Below are positions 1 to 9,554 of a DNA stretch of 64,000 nt, in pieces. Position 1 is the stretch's first letter, and each line of letters starts with the position of its first letter. The position numbers were made by a program, and so were the translations under genes. The stretch covers positions 62,001 to 126,000 of the forward strand of contig NZ_QUNI01000001.1 of NCBI RefSeq assembly GCF_003385115.1. The letters run 5' to 3'. Below the pieces are notes generated by a model that saw nothing but the letters and a program-made list of their open reading frames with translations, did no database searches and was not told the origin of the DNA. The stretch is from Flavobacterium aquicola (lineage in GTDB: Bacteria > Bacteroidota > Bacteroidia > Flavobacteriales > Flavobacteriaceae).

Positions 1-1544
1 TAAAAGTACAATCCTGCTTTATAATAAACAACCCAATAATCAGGATTTAAAGATTGATAATAACCCAGATATTGATCTGAAGGCAAATTTGATTTTTTAG
101 CCAAAAAAGAATCCATTTTTTTGTCCTCGATGCGAAATTGAACATAGTTTCTATAAGCTTCTGTTTTCAAAAATGAATCTGGTGAAATATTCATTGCTTG
201 ATTTTCTAATGAAACAAAAGGAACAGTCTCTTCTTTTTTGCTTTTGAAAATTGTATTCAAATCATAACAGACGAATTCCCCCAGTTGATACGGACTGGCA
301 GATACCCAAACCAATCGCTGGGCTGGTTTAAAAACAATTCCGTGGTGAGCCAATAGCTGATTAATGGCTTTTTCATTGCCATATCCCAATGGTACATTAT
401 CAATTCCTTCCTTATTTCTAAGGATATTGGCAGCAATTTGTGGTGTTATCTTTTGATTCTCATTCAGTAATTGTGTCATTCGGTCAAAACGATATTGGGA
501 ATGACTATCTTTTATTTGATTTAAATTTCTCTTATTATCTTTTAAACCCTCGCTTTGAAAATGATTGGAACAAATTATTTCATTACCATTAGGAGCTTCA
601 AAAACACCTAAATTGTCTGGCGCAATTTCAATTAAAACCGCTTTATTATCATTGGCACTGCCAACCATAATTGATTCGGAAACAAACACTTTTCTTTTTT
701 TGGCGATAGCAATAGCTTCATCAATGGTTTTGGCATATTGCAAAATTTCACGAGTTACTATAGAAATAGGCGTTTTGGCTATTAATGGAATCTTGGATTT
801 ACCCGCATTTATAGTTACTGTTAATCCTTCGGCATTCATTCCAGAACAGGCACCTATCATTCCAGGCCAAGTTACCATCATAAATGGATACCCATCTTTT
901 GGATTAATAAAGGCTACAATTTTTTCTTTTGCAAAATCGTCTCCTGCATAAAAATCAAAATTTCTGCCCAAAATCAAACTTCCATCATCCGATTTATTTC
1001 CCCAAACTGCAAATGACGTACAGCCTACCATTGCCAAATCCTGAACCGCATGACCTATATCATGAGCACCATGTAGATATAAGTCTCTCAGAAAAGAGGG
1101 AGCAATATGGTTTAAATCCTTAGGCGCATATTGGGAAATCCCATAAATTTCCGTTTGAAACTCATTATCAACATTGAGATATAATTTTCGATTATACCAT
1201 TTTAGGAAATTTCGAAGTAATGATTTTTTAAAATTCGAAGGGATTAATTCATTTATCTTATCAAAAAAGATATGCTCTTGTTTTTTTAACAAAGAATCCG
1301 TCAGACTGCCAATAGCCAATCCTCTTTCCAATGGATCGCCTTCGACATAAAGCTCCCATAAGTTTTGCTTATTTTTGAGCAAAAAATTATTTCCAGTATA
1401 AAAAACGGTATCGGATTGTTTTTTAACAACAGGTATTGTATTATTATACGACCCTATTTCTGGCTGATGACGCATCGACTTTGAAGTACCGCAAGAAGCA
1501 AGGAATAAGGCAAGGAAAAAAATATATACTATCAATTTTTTCAT
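1..1544 (-). CDS. C45-family (Ntn) acyltransferase/hydrolase lipoprotein, C-terminus cut by window edge
   Basis: The reading frame opens at ATG 1544 and runs off the left edge without a stop, so about 514 residues of an incomplete protein are visible. The N-terminus has a signal peptide ending in a lipobox (LASC, Cys18), so it should be a lipoprotein. The motif GCTSF places a candidate nucleophile at Cys175, followed by GRNFDF. This is the pattern of the acyl-CoA:6-aminopenicillanate acyltransferase (peptidase C45) family, whose members self-cleave before the Cys and transfer or hydrolyse acyl groups. It lies at the distal end of the flexirubin gene run, 62 bases after the oxidoreductase gene. 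A role in acyl transfer onto or off the pigment is inference only. Confidence 0.8.
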   Translation of the reverse strand, partial: MKKLIVYIFFLALFLASCGTSKSMRHQPEIGSYNNTIPVVKKQSDTVFYTGNNFLLKNKQNLWELYVEGDPLERGLAIGSLTDSLLKKQEHIFFDKINELIPSNFKKSLLRNFLKWYNRKLYLNVDNEFQTEIYGISQYAPKDLNHIAPSFLRDLYLHGAHDIGHAVQDLAMVGCTSFAVWGNKSDDGSLILGRNFDFYAGDDFAKEKIVAFINPKDGYPFMMVTWPGMIGACSGMNAEGLTVTINAGKSKIPLIAKTPISIVTREILQYAKTIDEAIAIAKKRKVFVSESIMVGSANDNKAVLIEIAPDNLGVFEAPNGNEIICSNHFQSEGLKDNKRNLNQIKDSHSQYRFDRMTQLLNENQKITPQIAANILRNKEGIDNVPLGYGNEKAINQLLAHHGIVFKPAQRLVWVSASPYQLGEFVCYDLNTIFKSKKEETVPFVSLENQAMNISPDSFLKTEAYRNYVQFRIEDKKMDSFLAKKSNLPSDQYLGYYQSLNPDYWVVYYKAGLYF

Positions 1545-1606
1545 ATTCTACTATTCTTGATTCTCGATTGGTTAATAAACATTATGACAATGTTCCGTTT
1601 ATTTCA

Positions 1607-3121
1607 CTATACTTCCTGATTAATTTTGTTTATCAAATAATCTTTCCCTAAAATCTCTGAACACGTAACAACCGCACCAATGGTAACGCCTAAAACGCCA
1701 TGCATGTTGATACTTTGACCTGTTAGATATAAATTATCCAACTTTGTTTTTGATGGAATAAATGTCTTCATTGGATTTTCACAATCTTTCTCATATCCAT
1801 ACATATTTCCATTATATCCTCCAATATAATCCCTGTATGACAATGGCGTAGAAGTATGAACCGATTTTATACAGTCTTTTATTCCAGGAAATTTTTTCTC
1901 TATTTCCTCCAGGAAACGATTCGTTTTACGAGTTTTAAAATCCTCATAGCTTTCGCCTCTATCATTAACATCGGCTACGGTATTGAAGGTATCTTTCCAT
2001 GGCTGCAAATCAGAATACTTCATATAAGTAATAAAAGTCATTCCCTCTGCCCATCCATCATCTTTTTTGGAAGCGTTCATCGAAGCCATAAAAGCTTTTG
2101 GCCAATTTTCCTCATTGTAATTTTGAGCATCCCAGACTTCACTGCTATTTTTACAATGGTAATAATTCTTGTTTAAGTACTTAAAGGTTTTTGGTTTAAA
2201 AACGACGTATAAGCTAAAAGCGGAAATACTGCCTTCCAAACTCGAAATCCTATTGACAAAGGCTTTCCTAAAATGGTTCTCTCCTGCTAATTTCAAGGTA
2301 ATCTTGGGATCTATATTTGATATAAAATATTTTCCTGCCACACTCGTGCCATCTTTCATTTTGGCCGTGGTAATAGAATTGTCTTCGACAACCAACTGAT
2401 TAACATCTTTGTATTTGAAAACAACTCCACCATAGTTTTTAAGCTGTTTTATCAACTGTTTTGTAATTTGGCTGCCACCGTTTATGCAGCGCCACGAACT
2501 CTGCATATAGGTATTAACCGTGAGAGCATGTACATAAAAAGGGGATTTTTCGCCACTTCCTGCGTATAAAAAATTGGATCCCGCAAAAACGGCCTGCAGC
2601 ATTTTATTGTCAGTAAGACTTGCTATAAAGTCTTTTGCATTTACAGAAAGGATATCGTTGTCATAACGTCCTTCAGCACTTAAATTATAAAGGGGAAATG
2701 TATCGCAAGTGTTAATAATTGCTTCACAATATTTATTTATAGCTTCCCTTTCGTCTGGAAAAAACTTAATTAACTGATTCGTAAAATTCTCATACCCTTG
2801 GGCATGTGGAAATTCCATATCTACATCTTCAAAAGAAATTATATCATATCCGTCTTCATCCATTTTTTTGAGATTAAGGCTATCCATAATTCCAATGTAC
2901 TTGAAATATCGATATAAATTCTGCCCTTCGCTTAATCCTCCAATGTAATGGATTCCTGTGTCAAAAATCGTTTTATCGCGAACAAACGTCTGCAAATTGC
3001 CTCCAAACTGATTGTTCTTTTCCAGCACACAAACGCTATAACCTTCTTTAGCTAAAATGATAGCCGAAACAAGCCCACCTAATCCACTTCCGATTATAAC
3101 AACATCATAATGCTTTTTCAT
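1607..3121 (-). CDS. CrtI/CrtISO-like FAD-dependent oxidoreductase
   Basis: This 504-residue protein belongs to the phytoene desaturase / carotenoid isomerase / retinol saturase superfamily. The N-terminus has the dinucleotide-binding signature GSGLGG at residues 11-16, followed about 20 residues later by the acidic end of strand beta-2 (VLEKNNQFGG). The C-terminus has the family's GVLGVTIGA segment that closes over FAD. Its ATG overlaps the stop of the MMPL fusion gene (ATGA, 4 bases), so the two are translationally coupled. In a polyene pigment cluster it probably desaturates, saturates or isomerises the conjugated chain. The reaction is inferred from family and context. No signal peptide is seen, so it is likely cytoplasmic or membrane-peripheral. 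Confidence 0.85.
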   Translation of the reverse strand: MKKHYDVVIIGSGLGGLVSAIILAKEGYSVCVLEKNNQFGGNLQTFVRDKTIFDTGIHYIGGLSEGQNLYRYFKYIGIMDSLNLKKMDEDGYDIISFEDVDMEFPHAQGYENFTNQLIKFFPDEREAINKYCEAIINTCDTFPLYNLSAEGRYDNDILSVNAKDFIASLTDNKMLQAVFAGSNFLYAGSGEKSPFYVHALTVNTYMQSSWRCINGGSQITKQLIKQLKNYGGVVFKYKDVNQLVVEDNSITTAKMKDGTSVAGKYFISNIDPKITLKLAGENHFRKAFVNRISSLEGSISAFSLYVVFKPKTFKYLNKNYYHCKNSSEVWDAQNYNEENWPKAFMASMNASKKDDGWAEGMTFITYMKYSDLQPWKDTFNTVADVNDRGESYEDFKTRKTNRFLEEIEKKFPGIKDCIKSVHTSTPLSYRDYIGGYNGNMYGYEKDCENPMKTFIPSKTKLDNLYLTGQSINMHGVLGVTIGAVVTCSEILGKDYLINKINQEV

Positions 3122-6100
3122 CCTATCACTTTCTTTAGTACAATCATTTCTTCAGTTTCATGTTCAATTTGGAAACCAAACGACGCTATTAATTCTTTTA
3201 AGTTTTTATTTTTCAATATGATTATAGTGCTTGCCAAATTACATACTCCAACCAAATTGGTTACTGCCTCTTCATTCGAAATCAATACTACATCATAATT
3301 TTTTAGAATACTCAATTTATCTGGAACCAAATAATGAATCTTTCTTTTCTTTAGTATATAATTGGTTTTTGCAATCGCTCTATTTTCTTCTGAAAGAATA
3401 ACCGAATCAATTTTTCTTTGAGCTTCCTGTAATGCCAAAAGTATATCCAATTGTCCATAATCATTCGCAAAATGAACTATTTTAGCTTTAGAATCAATCC
3501 ATTTATTTAGATCAAAATATAGTTGTAAATTTTGATTAATATTCTCTTTTATCGCTTTTACTATATGAATTTCCTTGAAAGCATAACTATTTATCAGCTT
3601 AGCCTTAAAATAATCTACGCCTTCTAATTCCAAACGCAGATTTTTATAATGTAGTTTAAAGAAACTGCTTATTTTTTTAGTTCTCTCGGCTGAATTTGTG
3701 CCAAAAGTAGTATCATCAAACTTAATTCTATCCAAAATAGTTACCGTCGTATTTCCACCATTGATAACAAAATCACCTTTGGGCAAAACTTCGGAATATC
3801 CGTGAATGAGCACTGGAACTATATCCAATTCTAATTGTTCTGCCAAATAAAAAGCGCCTTTATGAAATCGCTTAATCGCATTATCCTCAGATCGTGTACC
3901 CTCTGGAAAAACCATTATGGAAAAGCCTTCCTGCACTTTGGCTCGCAAATGTTCTACGCTATTATCCACACCATTTGACACGGGATAAAATCCAGCCAAA
4001 CGGACTCCTTTCCCGAAAACCGGAGAATTATAAACCCAATCACTTACCAAGAAAATAATTTTTGGACTCAACATTCCAACAGCCAAAATATCGAGGAAAG
4101 AACTATGATTGGCAATAATTACGGCAGGTTTATCAAAGGTTTCTTGTGAAGGATTATCTATTTTTCTTTTTATCGAATGATAACTTGCCAAGACTGAATT
4201 CATAAATTTTGACATCAAAAAATGAAATCCTCTCAGTTTTGATTTTTTTGAAAAAGGCAAAATTACCATCAAAATGGCACTTCCCAATGACAATACTACG
4301 CATCCTAATCCGAAATAGGTAAATGACAGAGCGGAGTGTACCAATCGCTTAATTTCATACGGAGCTTTTCCTTTTTTTACTCTATTGGTTATAAAAAAAT
4401 GAAAAACCAACGGCTGAATAATAAATGTGATCATCAGCGCCGAAAATATTCCGATAATGGCAATCAATGATATCGATTTTAGTGCAGGATGTTTGGCAAA
4501 AACAAGCACTCCCATTCCCAAAATCGTGGTTGCTACCGATAGTAAAATTGAGGTTCTGTAACTTGGTAATTCAATTTTTCCGAATGTAAATTCCTTTTGT
4601 AACGCCGTAGTCATAAAAATGCTGTAATCTACTCCTATTCCAAAAATCAACGTACAAACGATGATGTTAACTACATTAAACTGCAATCCGAAAAGCCCCA
4701 TAAGACCTGTCGTAAAAATCCAGCTGATAAGTATTGGAATGATACTGATTATAGCCAATTCTATTCTTCTAAAAGCTATTATGAGAACTAAAAATACCGC
4801 GATAAAAGAATAATCAACGAGATTTTCGAAATTCATTTTTAACGTTGCCAAAAATGTTTCGTTAGTTTCCTGTCTGTCAATCACAACCAAATTGGACTGT
4901 TTTTTAATTTGATTTACAAAAACATCTCTTTTTTCATTGGTGACTTTCACTAAGGTGGAAATAGTAAAAAATCCATTTTTTTGTGCCACAAATTCATCCA
5001 GAAAAAAAGATTTCACTCTAAGATATTCATCAATTGTAACTGGCTTAAAGCTTTTGTCAAGCAAATCAAAAAAACCTGAAAAAGCATCAGCCTTAAAGCC
5101 ATAATGACTTCCTTCGCTAATTAATGCCTGATTCAAATTTGCTTTTTTCTGCGAATCCCAAAAAGAATTCCATTCATTGATTTTTTGCTTTTGAACATCG
5201 GCAGAAAAAACAATTCCACCGATTGAACTGAAATTCAATATACCCTTCCCTGCCTTATCTTTTTCCAGTACTTTAAAAAGAGTATTATTCTTGGCTATAA
5301 CTTCATCATAACTTTTACCGTAAGTAGCCAAATAAATAGATTTGGAATCATTGCTATTGGCAATTTTATCTAATTTCTTTTCATTCACTTTCAACTCGGG
5401 AGTCATGAAATTCAAATCCGAAAGATCATTATTAAACGTAACTTTTGAATACGTAAAAAGCGAGACAATTAGCAATGCCAACATTAAACCTATCAGAAAC
5501 TTACTTTTATGATACGAAAATGCGCCTAAACTATCAATCAAATTTGGTTTTTGAATAAGCTTTTTAGAATCAAACTTATACAAAACCGGAATTAGGATTA
5601 TAGAAAAAACAGTAGTAGCAACTACACTCAATCCTGCGAAAATACCCAAATCCTGCAATGCTTCCGACTTGATGAAAAACAAACATAAAAACGTAATTGA
5701 CGTAGTAATTCCGCAAAGCAATAACGGCCTTGTAATATCCTTAAAAACCAATTTTACATTCCTGTTGTTTCTCAAATGGGTTAAAACATATATCGAATAA
5801 TCCGTGGTTTCTCCCAGTAAAATAGAACTTATTCCTAAAGAAATAGCTGATATGCTTCCTTTGCAGACGTACAAAACCGCCAAGGCAAACAAGGCCCCGA
5901 GCAATGACGGAATAAAAATGATTATTGGAGTAGTGATGCTTCTGTAGAAAAAAGCCAGTATCAAAATCAAGGTAACTCCCGCAAATATAGATGTGTTTTG
6001 AACATCCGACTTAATTTGCGTAGCATTGGCAACAGCTACAGGTGTCGCCCCAAAATAACTCATCTCTGCCTTACCTCTAAACTGTCGATTTAAATTTGCC

Positions 6101-6804
6101 TTGATTTTATTCAAATTACTGATAAAAAATGTGTTTTGATCCGTTTCATTCGTCGCTAATTTGGGCGTAATGAAAAGCAATAAATTTTTCTTGTCCTTGG
6201 TTAAAACAAATCCGTTTTGGATAGCAAAGTCATCACCTACACTTAACTGCTCCATTTTTTTTAGGGCAATAAAAGAAATACCCAGCGGGTCTTTCAAAAT
6301 AAAATCCTTGGATACCAGTCCGGCAGGAGAAATTATCGATTTATAATCGGCAGCGACAGTATTGGCAATGCTGTCTTTATGCAGTTTACTTTGGATATGC
6401 TCATAATCCTTCTGATCCAGAAATAGTGGCAGATTATCATATACAAAATCAAAAGTTTCCTGAATATTTTCTTCTTCAATCTTGCCCTGAACTTTGGAAA
6501 TATAAGGTTTACAAGGTTCCAGACTATCTAAAAAGACATTAGCATACTCGGTAAGATTCTCCGATGAACCATTTTCTTTGGTAGAAATTATAATTGTAAT
6601 CTTATCAGCAAAATTAACCTGATCCAACACTTTAGAAGTTATACCGGACTTGTCATTGGAAGGTATTAATTGATTTATATTTTCCTGAAAAGAGATTCTA
6701 AAAGCCAAGAATCCCAAAACAAGTACAATCGAAATGGCTACACCAAACGAAAGGAGTTTTCTGGAAGTAATAAATGAATATAAATCGAATAACTTATTTT
6801 GCAT
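3118..6804 (-). CDS. MMPL-family exporter fused to a PlsC-like acyltransferase and a C-terminal domain
   Basis: This 1228-residue protein has three parts. Residues about 1-800 are an RND/MMPL exporter with two repeats of periplasmic loop plus membrane bundle (the second bundle begins near VDYSFIAVFLVL). Residues about 860-1080 are a lysophosphatidate-acyltransferase-like domain with the HX4D box NHSSFLD (His900) and the FPEGTRS box. The last ~140 residues look like a Rossmann-type or degenerate methyltransferase-like fold with no clear catalytic motif. MMPL proteins are standard in aryl polyene clusters, where they export or place the lipid. The acyltransferase domain could join polyene acid and resorcinol or anchor the product (inference). 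It overlaps the upstream glycosyltransferase gene by 11 bases. Confidence 0.88.
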   Translation of the reverse strand: MQNKLFDLYSFITSRKLLSFGVAISIVLVLGFLAFRISFQENINQLIPSNDKSGITSKVLDQVNFADKITIIISTKENGSSENLTEYANVFLDSLEPCKPYISKVQGKIEEENIQETFDFVYDNLPLFLDQKDYEHIQSKLHKDSIANTVAADYKSIISPAGLVSKDFILKDPLGISFIALKKMEQLSVGDDFAIQNGFVLTKDKKNLLLFITPKLATNETDQNTFFISNLNKIKANLNRQFRGKAEMSYFGATPVAVANATQIKSDVQNTSIFAGVTLILILAFFYRSITTPIIIFIPSLLGALFALAVLYVCKGSISAISLGISSILLGETTDYSIYVLTHLRNNRNVKLVFKDITRPLLLCGITTSITFLCLFFIKSEALQDLGIFAGLSVVATTVFSIILIPVLYKFDSKKLIQKPNLIDSLGAFSYHKSKFLIGLMLALLIVSLFTYSKVTFNNDLSDLNFMTPELKVNEKKLDKIANSNDSKSIYLATYGKSYDEVIAKNNTLFKVLEKDKAGKGILNFSSIGGIVFSADVQKQKINEWNSFWDSQKKANLNQALISEGSHYGFKADAFSGFFDLLDKSFKPVTIDEYLRVKSFFLDEFVAQKNGFFTISTLVKVTNEKRDVFVNQIKKQSNLVVIDRQETNETFLATLKMNFENLVDYSFIAVFLVLIIAFRRIELAIISIIPILISWIFTTGLMGLFGLQFNVVNIIVCTLIFGIGVDYSIFMTTALQKEFTFGKIELPSYRTSILLSVATTILGMGVLVFAKHPALKSISLIAIIGIFSALMITFIIQPLVFHFFITNRVKKGKAPYEIKRLVHSALSFTYFGLGCVVLSLGSAILMVILPFSKKSKLRGFHFLMSKFMNSVLASYHSIKRKIDNPSQETFDKPAVIIANHSSFLDILAVGMLSPKIIFLVSDWVYNSPVFGKGVRLAGFYPVSNGVDNSVEHLRAKVQEGFSIMVFPEGTRSEDNAIKRFHKGAFYLAEQLELDIVPVLIHGYSEVLPKGDFVINGGNTTVTILDRIKFDDTTFGTNSAERTKKISSFFKLHYKNLRLELEGVDYFKAKLINSYAFKEIHIVKAIKENINQNLQLYFDLNKWIDSKAKIVHFANDYGQLDILLALQEAQRKIDSVILSEENRAIAKTNYILKKRKIHYLVPDKLSILKNYDVVLISNEEAVTNLVGVCNLASTIIILKNKNLKELIASFGFQIEHETEEMIVLKKVIG

Positions 6805-7990
6805 GCAGCTGTTTTTTATGTTTTAGGTTATCAACCAAAGTCAATAACAAATAACTTGTAAGACCAAAAAAGGCGGCCATAAAAGTCGCTAAAATAAAAC
6901 TTCCAACAAGATATTGAGCAATATTTTTTTGGATATCCTCAAAAGTAATACCCATGTCTAATACCAATGGCTTACTGCTGCTAATAAAATAACTTCCAAT
7001 CTTGAGTGAACCATAAATAATAAAAGGAATGAAAGGAGGAAAACTTATATTGGAAAATGCGAAAGCAATAGCTTTATTAAGCTTTAGCAAAACAGCCAAA
7101 AACAATACCAAAATAGTTTGAAATCCCCAAAAAGGACAGATTCCAATAAAAACTCCCAATGCTATTGAAGCCGATTTTCGGGTTTTCGAATCATTGCTTT
7201 CGAGTACATTTTCTAGAAAAAATTGTTTAAGTCCTTTTTTTTTTAGTTTTCTAAAAAAATCTCTAGGCTTAATATACACCAAAGCGATAATAACCAAAAC
7301 TGTATTAAGAATACTAATTCGGGTAAAATCTTTAAAGGGTCTAAAATGCGAAACCCGTTCTTTCGGATCATACAAAACCTGAACTGGAATGTTCTTTACA
7401 GGTATGTCTTTCCAAGCAGAGCGAACAATAACCTCGATTTCAAACTCAAATTTGTTTGTGTAATAATGAACCGGAATTTTTCGCAAAGGATATAATCTAA
7501 AACCCGATTGAGTGTCTTCCAATTTATTTCCGGTCTCGAACCAAAACCAAAAATTTGAAAATTTATTTCCGAAACTGCTCTTTTTAGGGACGTTTTCCTG
7601 AACCATATTGCGGCTACCAATCAAAAGCGCATCTGGATCTGTTTCTAGATTATTTAAAAAAAACGGAATATCAGATGCAAAATGCTGACCGTCGGAATCA
7701 ATTGTAATAGCGTAATCGTAATCCAATGTCAAAGCTTTCTTAAAGCCATTTCGAAGTGCCAATCCTTTTCCTGAATTTTTAGGATGGTGAATTTGAACCA
7801 AGTTTGAATACTCCTTCAGAATTTCAACGGTACTATCTGTAGAACCATCATTTACAATAATAATAGCAGCAGTATATTGCAAAACCGAATCGATAACCCT
7901 TTTTAAGGTTTTATGATTATTATACGTTGGGATAATAACACAAACCTTATGCTGATCCATACGTTTTGCTTCTAAAAAACTAGTATTCAT
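6794..7990 (-). CDS. GT2 glycosyltransferase fused to DUF2062
   Basis: The protein has 398 residues. The N-terminal ~235 residues are a GT-A family 2 glycosyltransferase with VIIPTYNNHKTLKRVIDSVL and the metal-site region TIDSDGQH. The C-terminal part is a DUF2062 membrane domain (SIALGVFIGICPFWGFQ, about residues 273-290, followed by several hydrophobic helices). GT2-DUF2062 fusions or neighbours are common in aryl polyene and flexirubin clusters, but the sugar and acceptor are unknown. ATG 7990 is used here. The internal Met11 (ATG 7960), which begins the conserved part directly, is an equally possible start. Confidence 0.85.
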   Translation of the reverse strand: MNTSFLEAKRMDQHKVCVIIPTYNNHKTLKRVIDSVLQYTAAIIIVNDGSTDSTVEILKEYSNLVQIHHPKNSGKGLALRNGFKKALTLDYDYAITIDSDGQHFASDIPFFLNNLETDPDALLIGSRNMVQENVPKKSSFGNKFSNFWFWFETGNKLEDTQSGFRLYPLRKIPVHYYTNKFEFEIEVIVRSAWKDIPVKNIPVQVLYDPKERVSHFRPFKDFTRISILNTVLVIIALVYIKPRDFFRKLKKKGLKQFFLENVLESNDSKTRKSASIALGVFIGICPFWGFQTILVLFLAVLLKLNKAIAFAFSNISFPPFIPFIIYGSLKIGSYFISSSKPLVLDMGITFEDIQKNIAQYLVGSFILATFMAAFFGLTSYLLLTLVDNLKHKKQLHAK

Positions 7991-8005
7991 TTTTTAATTC
8001 TTAAG

Positions 8006-8488
8006 CTATTCAACCAATTGTTTTTCAATAGCGGTAAAACTATTGGACTGTGAAATAAAATCACCAACATATGCTTTTAAAGCTCCTGTCTGCTCTTTAT
8101 AATGATCCAATAAAAACTTTTTATCTTCTTTTTTATTCCCTCTATAATTAACTATTTTGGGAACATTCTCCTGAATACTCAAGCGAATCATTCGAATCTC
8201 AATCGTATTAGGCTCAGCTGTTATTGCATATTCCAATAAGGCTGCTCCTTCCTTGAATTTTTTAGATTTATCGGCTACTTTTTTTTCCAGTTTAGAAAGA
8301 ATAATTATTGATGCTCCCTTATAGGCAACCAATACTTTATTGTTGTCCTCTTTAGTAACATCTGCCAGCTTTGCAGCCATATCTTTAGCAACGCTTTCCG
8401 TTGTAGCTGCAGTCTTATATAACTTCCTGATTTCGGTAACCGAAGGATTTGCGAAAAAAAAGAATATAAACAGAAAAGTAGTCTTCAT
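8006..8488 (-). CDS. Small exported protein of unknown function in the pigment cluster
   Basis: The product has 160 residues, with a hydrophobic N-terminus (MKTTFLFIFFFFANPS) that resembles a signal peptide. The rest is hydrophilic and helix-rich with many Lys, Glu and Ala. I do not recognise a domain. It sits 15 bases upstream of the glycosyltransferase gene and 32 bases after the hot-dog gene, so it is probably co-transcribed. The pattern of small periplasmic proteins next to MMPL and LolA suggests a part in carrying the pigment across the envelope, but this is inference from position alone. Confidence 0.7.
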   Translation of the reverse strand: MKTTFLFIFFFFANPSVTEIRKLYKTAATTESVAKDMAAKLADVTKEDNNKVLVAYKGASIIILSKLEKKVADKSKKFKEGAALLEYAITAEPNTIEIRMIRLSIQENVPKIVNYRGNKKEDKKFLLDHYKEQTGALKAYVGDFISQSNSFTAIEKQLVE

Positions 8489-8520
8489 GACAACAAAATT
8501 AAAAACAGGTACAGTATTTA

Positions 8521-8892
8521 TTAAACTTTTTTATAAACACAACTTAATTTCAAGGCAACCGTTTGGTCAAAATAGCTAACATTTTTAACCTTAACCATAT
8601 TATCATACGTTGTAATTATATCTAATTCTAAAAGCAAATCAGGATGTACGAATGGATTAATTAAAGCCATAAATTTAACATTACTCAAAGATTCCATAAA
8701 CAATGAACATGTAGTAATTTGCTCAGTTAACTCTTTTATAATCTGAATCATGCAAACGCCTGGCATAACAGGATTTCCAGGAAAATGCCCTTGAAAAACA
8801 TCATGTTTTTCATTGATTATGATTTGTGCTTTATACTTAGAATCAGCAGTGTTTTCTAATGAAATTATTTTATAAAAATCTTTTAATAACAT
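8521..8892 (-). CDS. FabZ-like hot-dog protein (ApeI-like dehydratase subunit)
   Basis: This is a 123-residue hot-dog protein of the 3-hydroxyacyl-ACP dehydratase type. The FabZ catalytic-histidine motif is intact (QGHFPGNPVMPG). At the place where FabZ has its catalytic Glu (EAxAQ), this protein has Gln (VCMIQIIKE). It is therefore half of a normal FabZ active site. Two other hot-dog genes in the cluster (20440 and 20920) show the reverse pattern. Aryl polyene systems are known to use a heterodimeric dehydratase (ApeI:ApeP), which fits. It should act on ACP-bound 3-hydroxyacyl intermediates in the cytoplasm. It starts 3 bases after the barrel gene ends. Confidence 0.82.
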   Translation of the reverse strand: MLLKDFYKIISLENTADSKYKAQIIINEKHDVFQGHFPGNPVMPGVCMIQIIKELTEQITTCSLFMESLSNVKFMALINPFVHPDLLLELDIITTYDNMVKVKNVSYFDQTVALKLSCVYKKV

Positions 8893-8895
8893 ACT

Positions 8896-9546
8896 TTATT
8901 TTAAATCAAATGAATAAGACAAACCAAGCTGAAATGATTGATTCAAAACAACTTCGTCATAATTACCATTATTATTGTTATCGACATTTGTATTATAGTT
9001 ATTACCATAAATATCTACCATACCTTGTTTAAAACGAGCATCAAAAGACAAACCATTAGAAAATGAATATCCAAATCCTCCAACAATAGCGAAATCAAAT
9101 CCTATTGGAGAATCGTTATAAAAATAGCTTTTTTCAAAATTATCATGAACCTTAAAATCTAATGAAGGCCCAACAATAACATGGAATCCAGTTCCAAAAG
9201 AAAATTTACTGATAGCACTTAATGAAAGATAGTCAAGTGAATGCTTTACAGAATTATTTACAGTCATTATGTTTGGATTGTAATAATCATCTATAAGTAA
9301 AGCACTATAATTTGAATTTGCCCCTTGTTGTGAATACACTATTTCTGGCTGTAAAGTATATAACTTATTAAATTTAATAGCTAATTGACCTCCCAGATAA
9401 AAACCTGTTTTAAAATCCGAATCAAAATTTGTTAGTCTGGAAAAAACAACACCTCCTTTTACTCCTGGTTTTAAAGTCACCTGTGCATTTGATTGAAAAA
9501 TTCCAATTAGCACCAAACAAATAATAGTAATTACTCTTCTTTTCAT
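8896..9546 (-). CDS. Outer-membrane beta-barrel protein (PorT-like family), copy 2
   Basis: The protein has 216 residues, with a Sec signal peptide ending SNAQ and a short start QVTLKPGVKGGVVFS. Alternating hydrophobic strands follow, typical of the small PorT-family barrels of Bacteroidota, and the final residue run (LGLSYSFDLK) ends in the usual C-terminal strand. It is clearly related to its neighbour at 9555: both begin the mature part with QVT-KPG and end with YSFDLK or YTFDVK. The two genes are separated by 8 bases. They may be pigment-cluster outer-membrane components, or passengers. Function is not known. Confidence 0.78.
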   Translation of the reverse strand: MKRRVITIICLVLIGIFQSNAQVTLKPGVKGGVVFSRLTNFDSDFKTGFYLGGQLAIKFNKLYTLQPEIVYSQQGANSNYSALLIDDYYNPNIMTVNNSVKHSLDYLSLSAISKFSFGTGFHVIVGPSLDFKVHDNFEKSYFYNDSPIGFDFAIVGGFGYSFSNGLSFDARFKQGMVDIYGNNYNTNVDNNNNGNYDEVVLNQSFQLGLSYSFDLK

Positions 9547-9554
9547 ATCTTACC

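Noticed and set aside
565..951. A 128-codon plus-strand frame at the left end
   Set aside because: It is antisense to the C45-family lipoprotein gene, which is open over 1-1544 and carries the GCTSF motif.
1856..2399. Plus-strand open frames of 106 and 76 codons opposite the oxidoreductase gene
   Set aside because: They lie wholly inside a well-supported minus-strand gene with family motifs and have no recognisable domains; they are antisense shadows.
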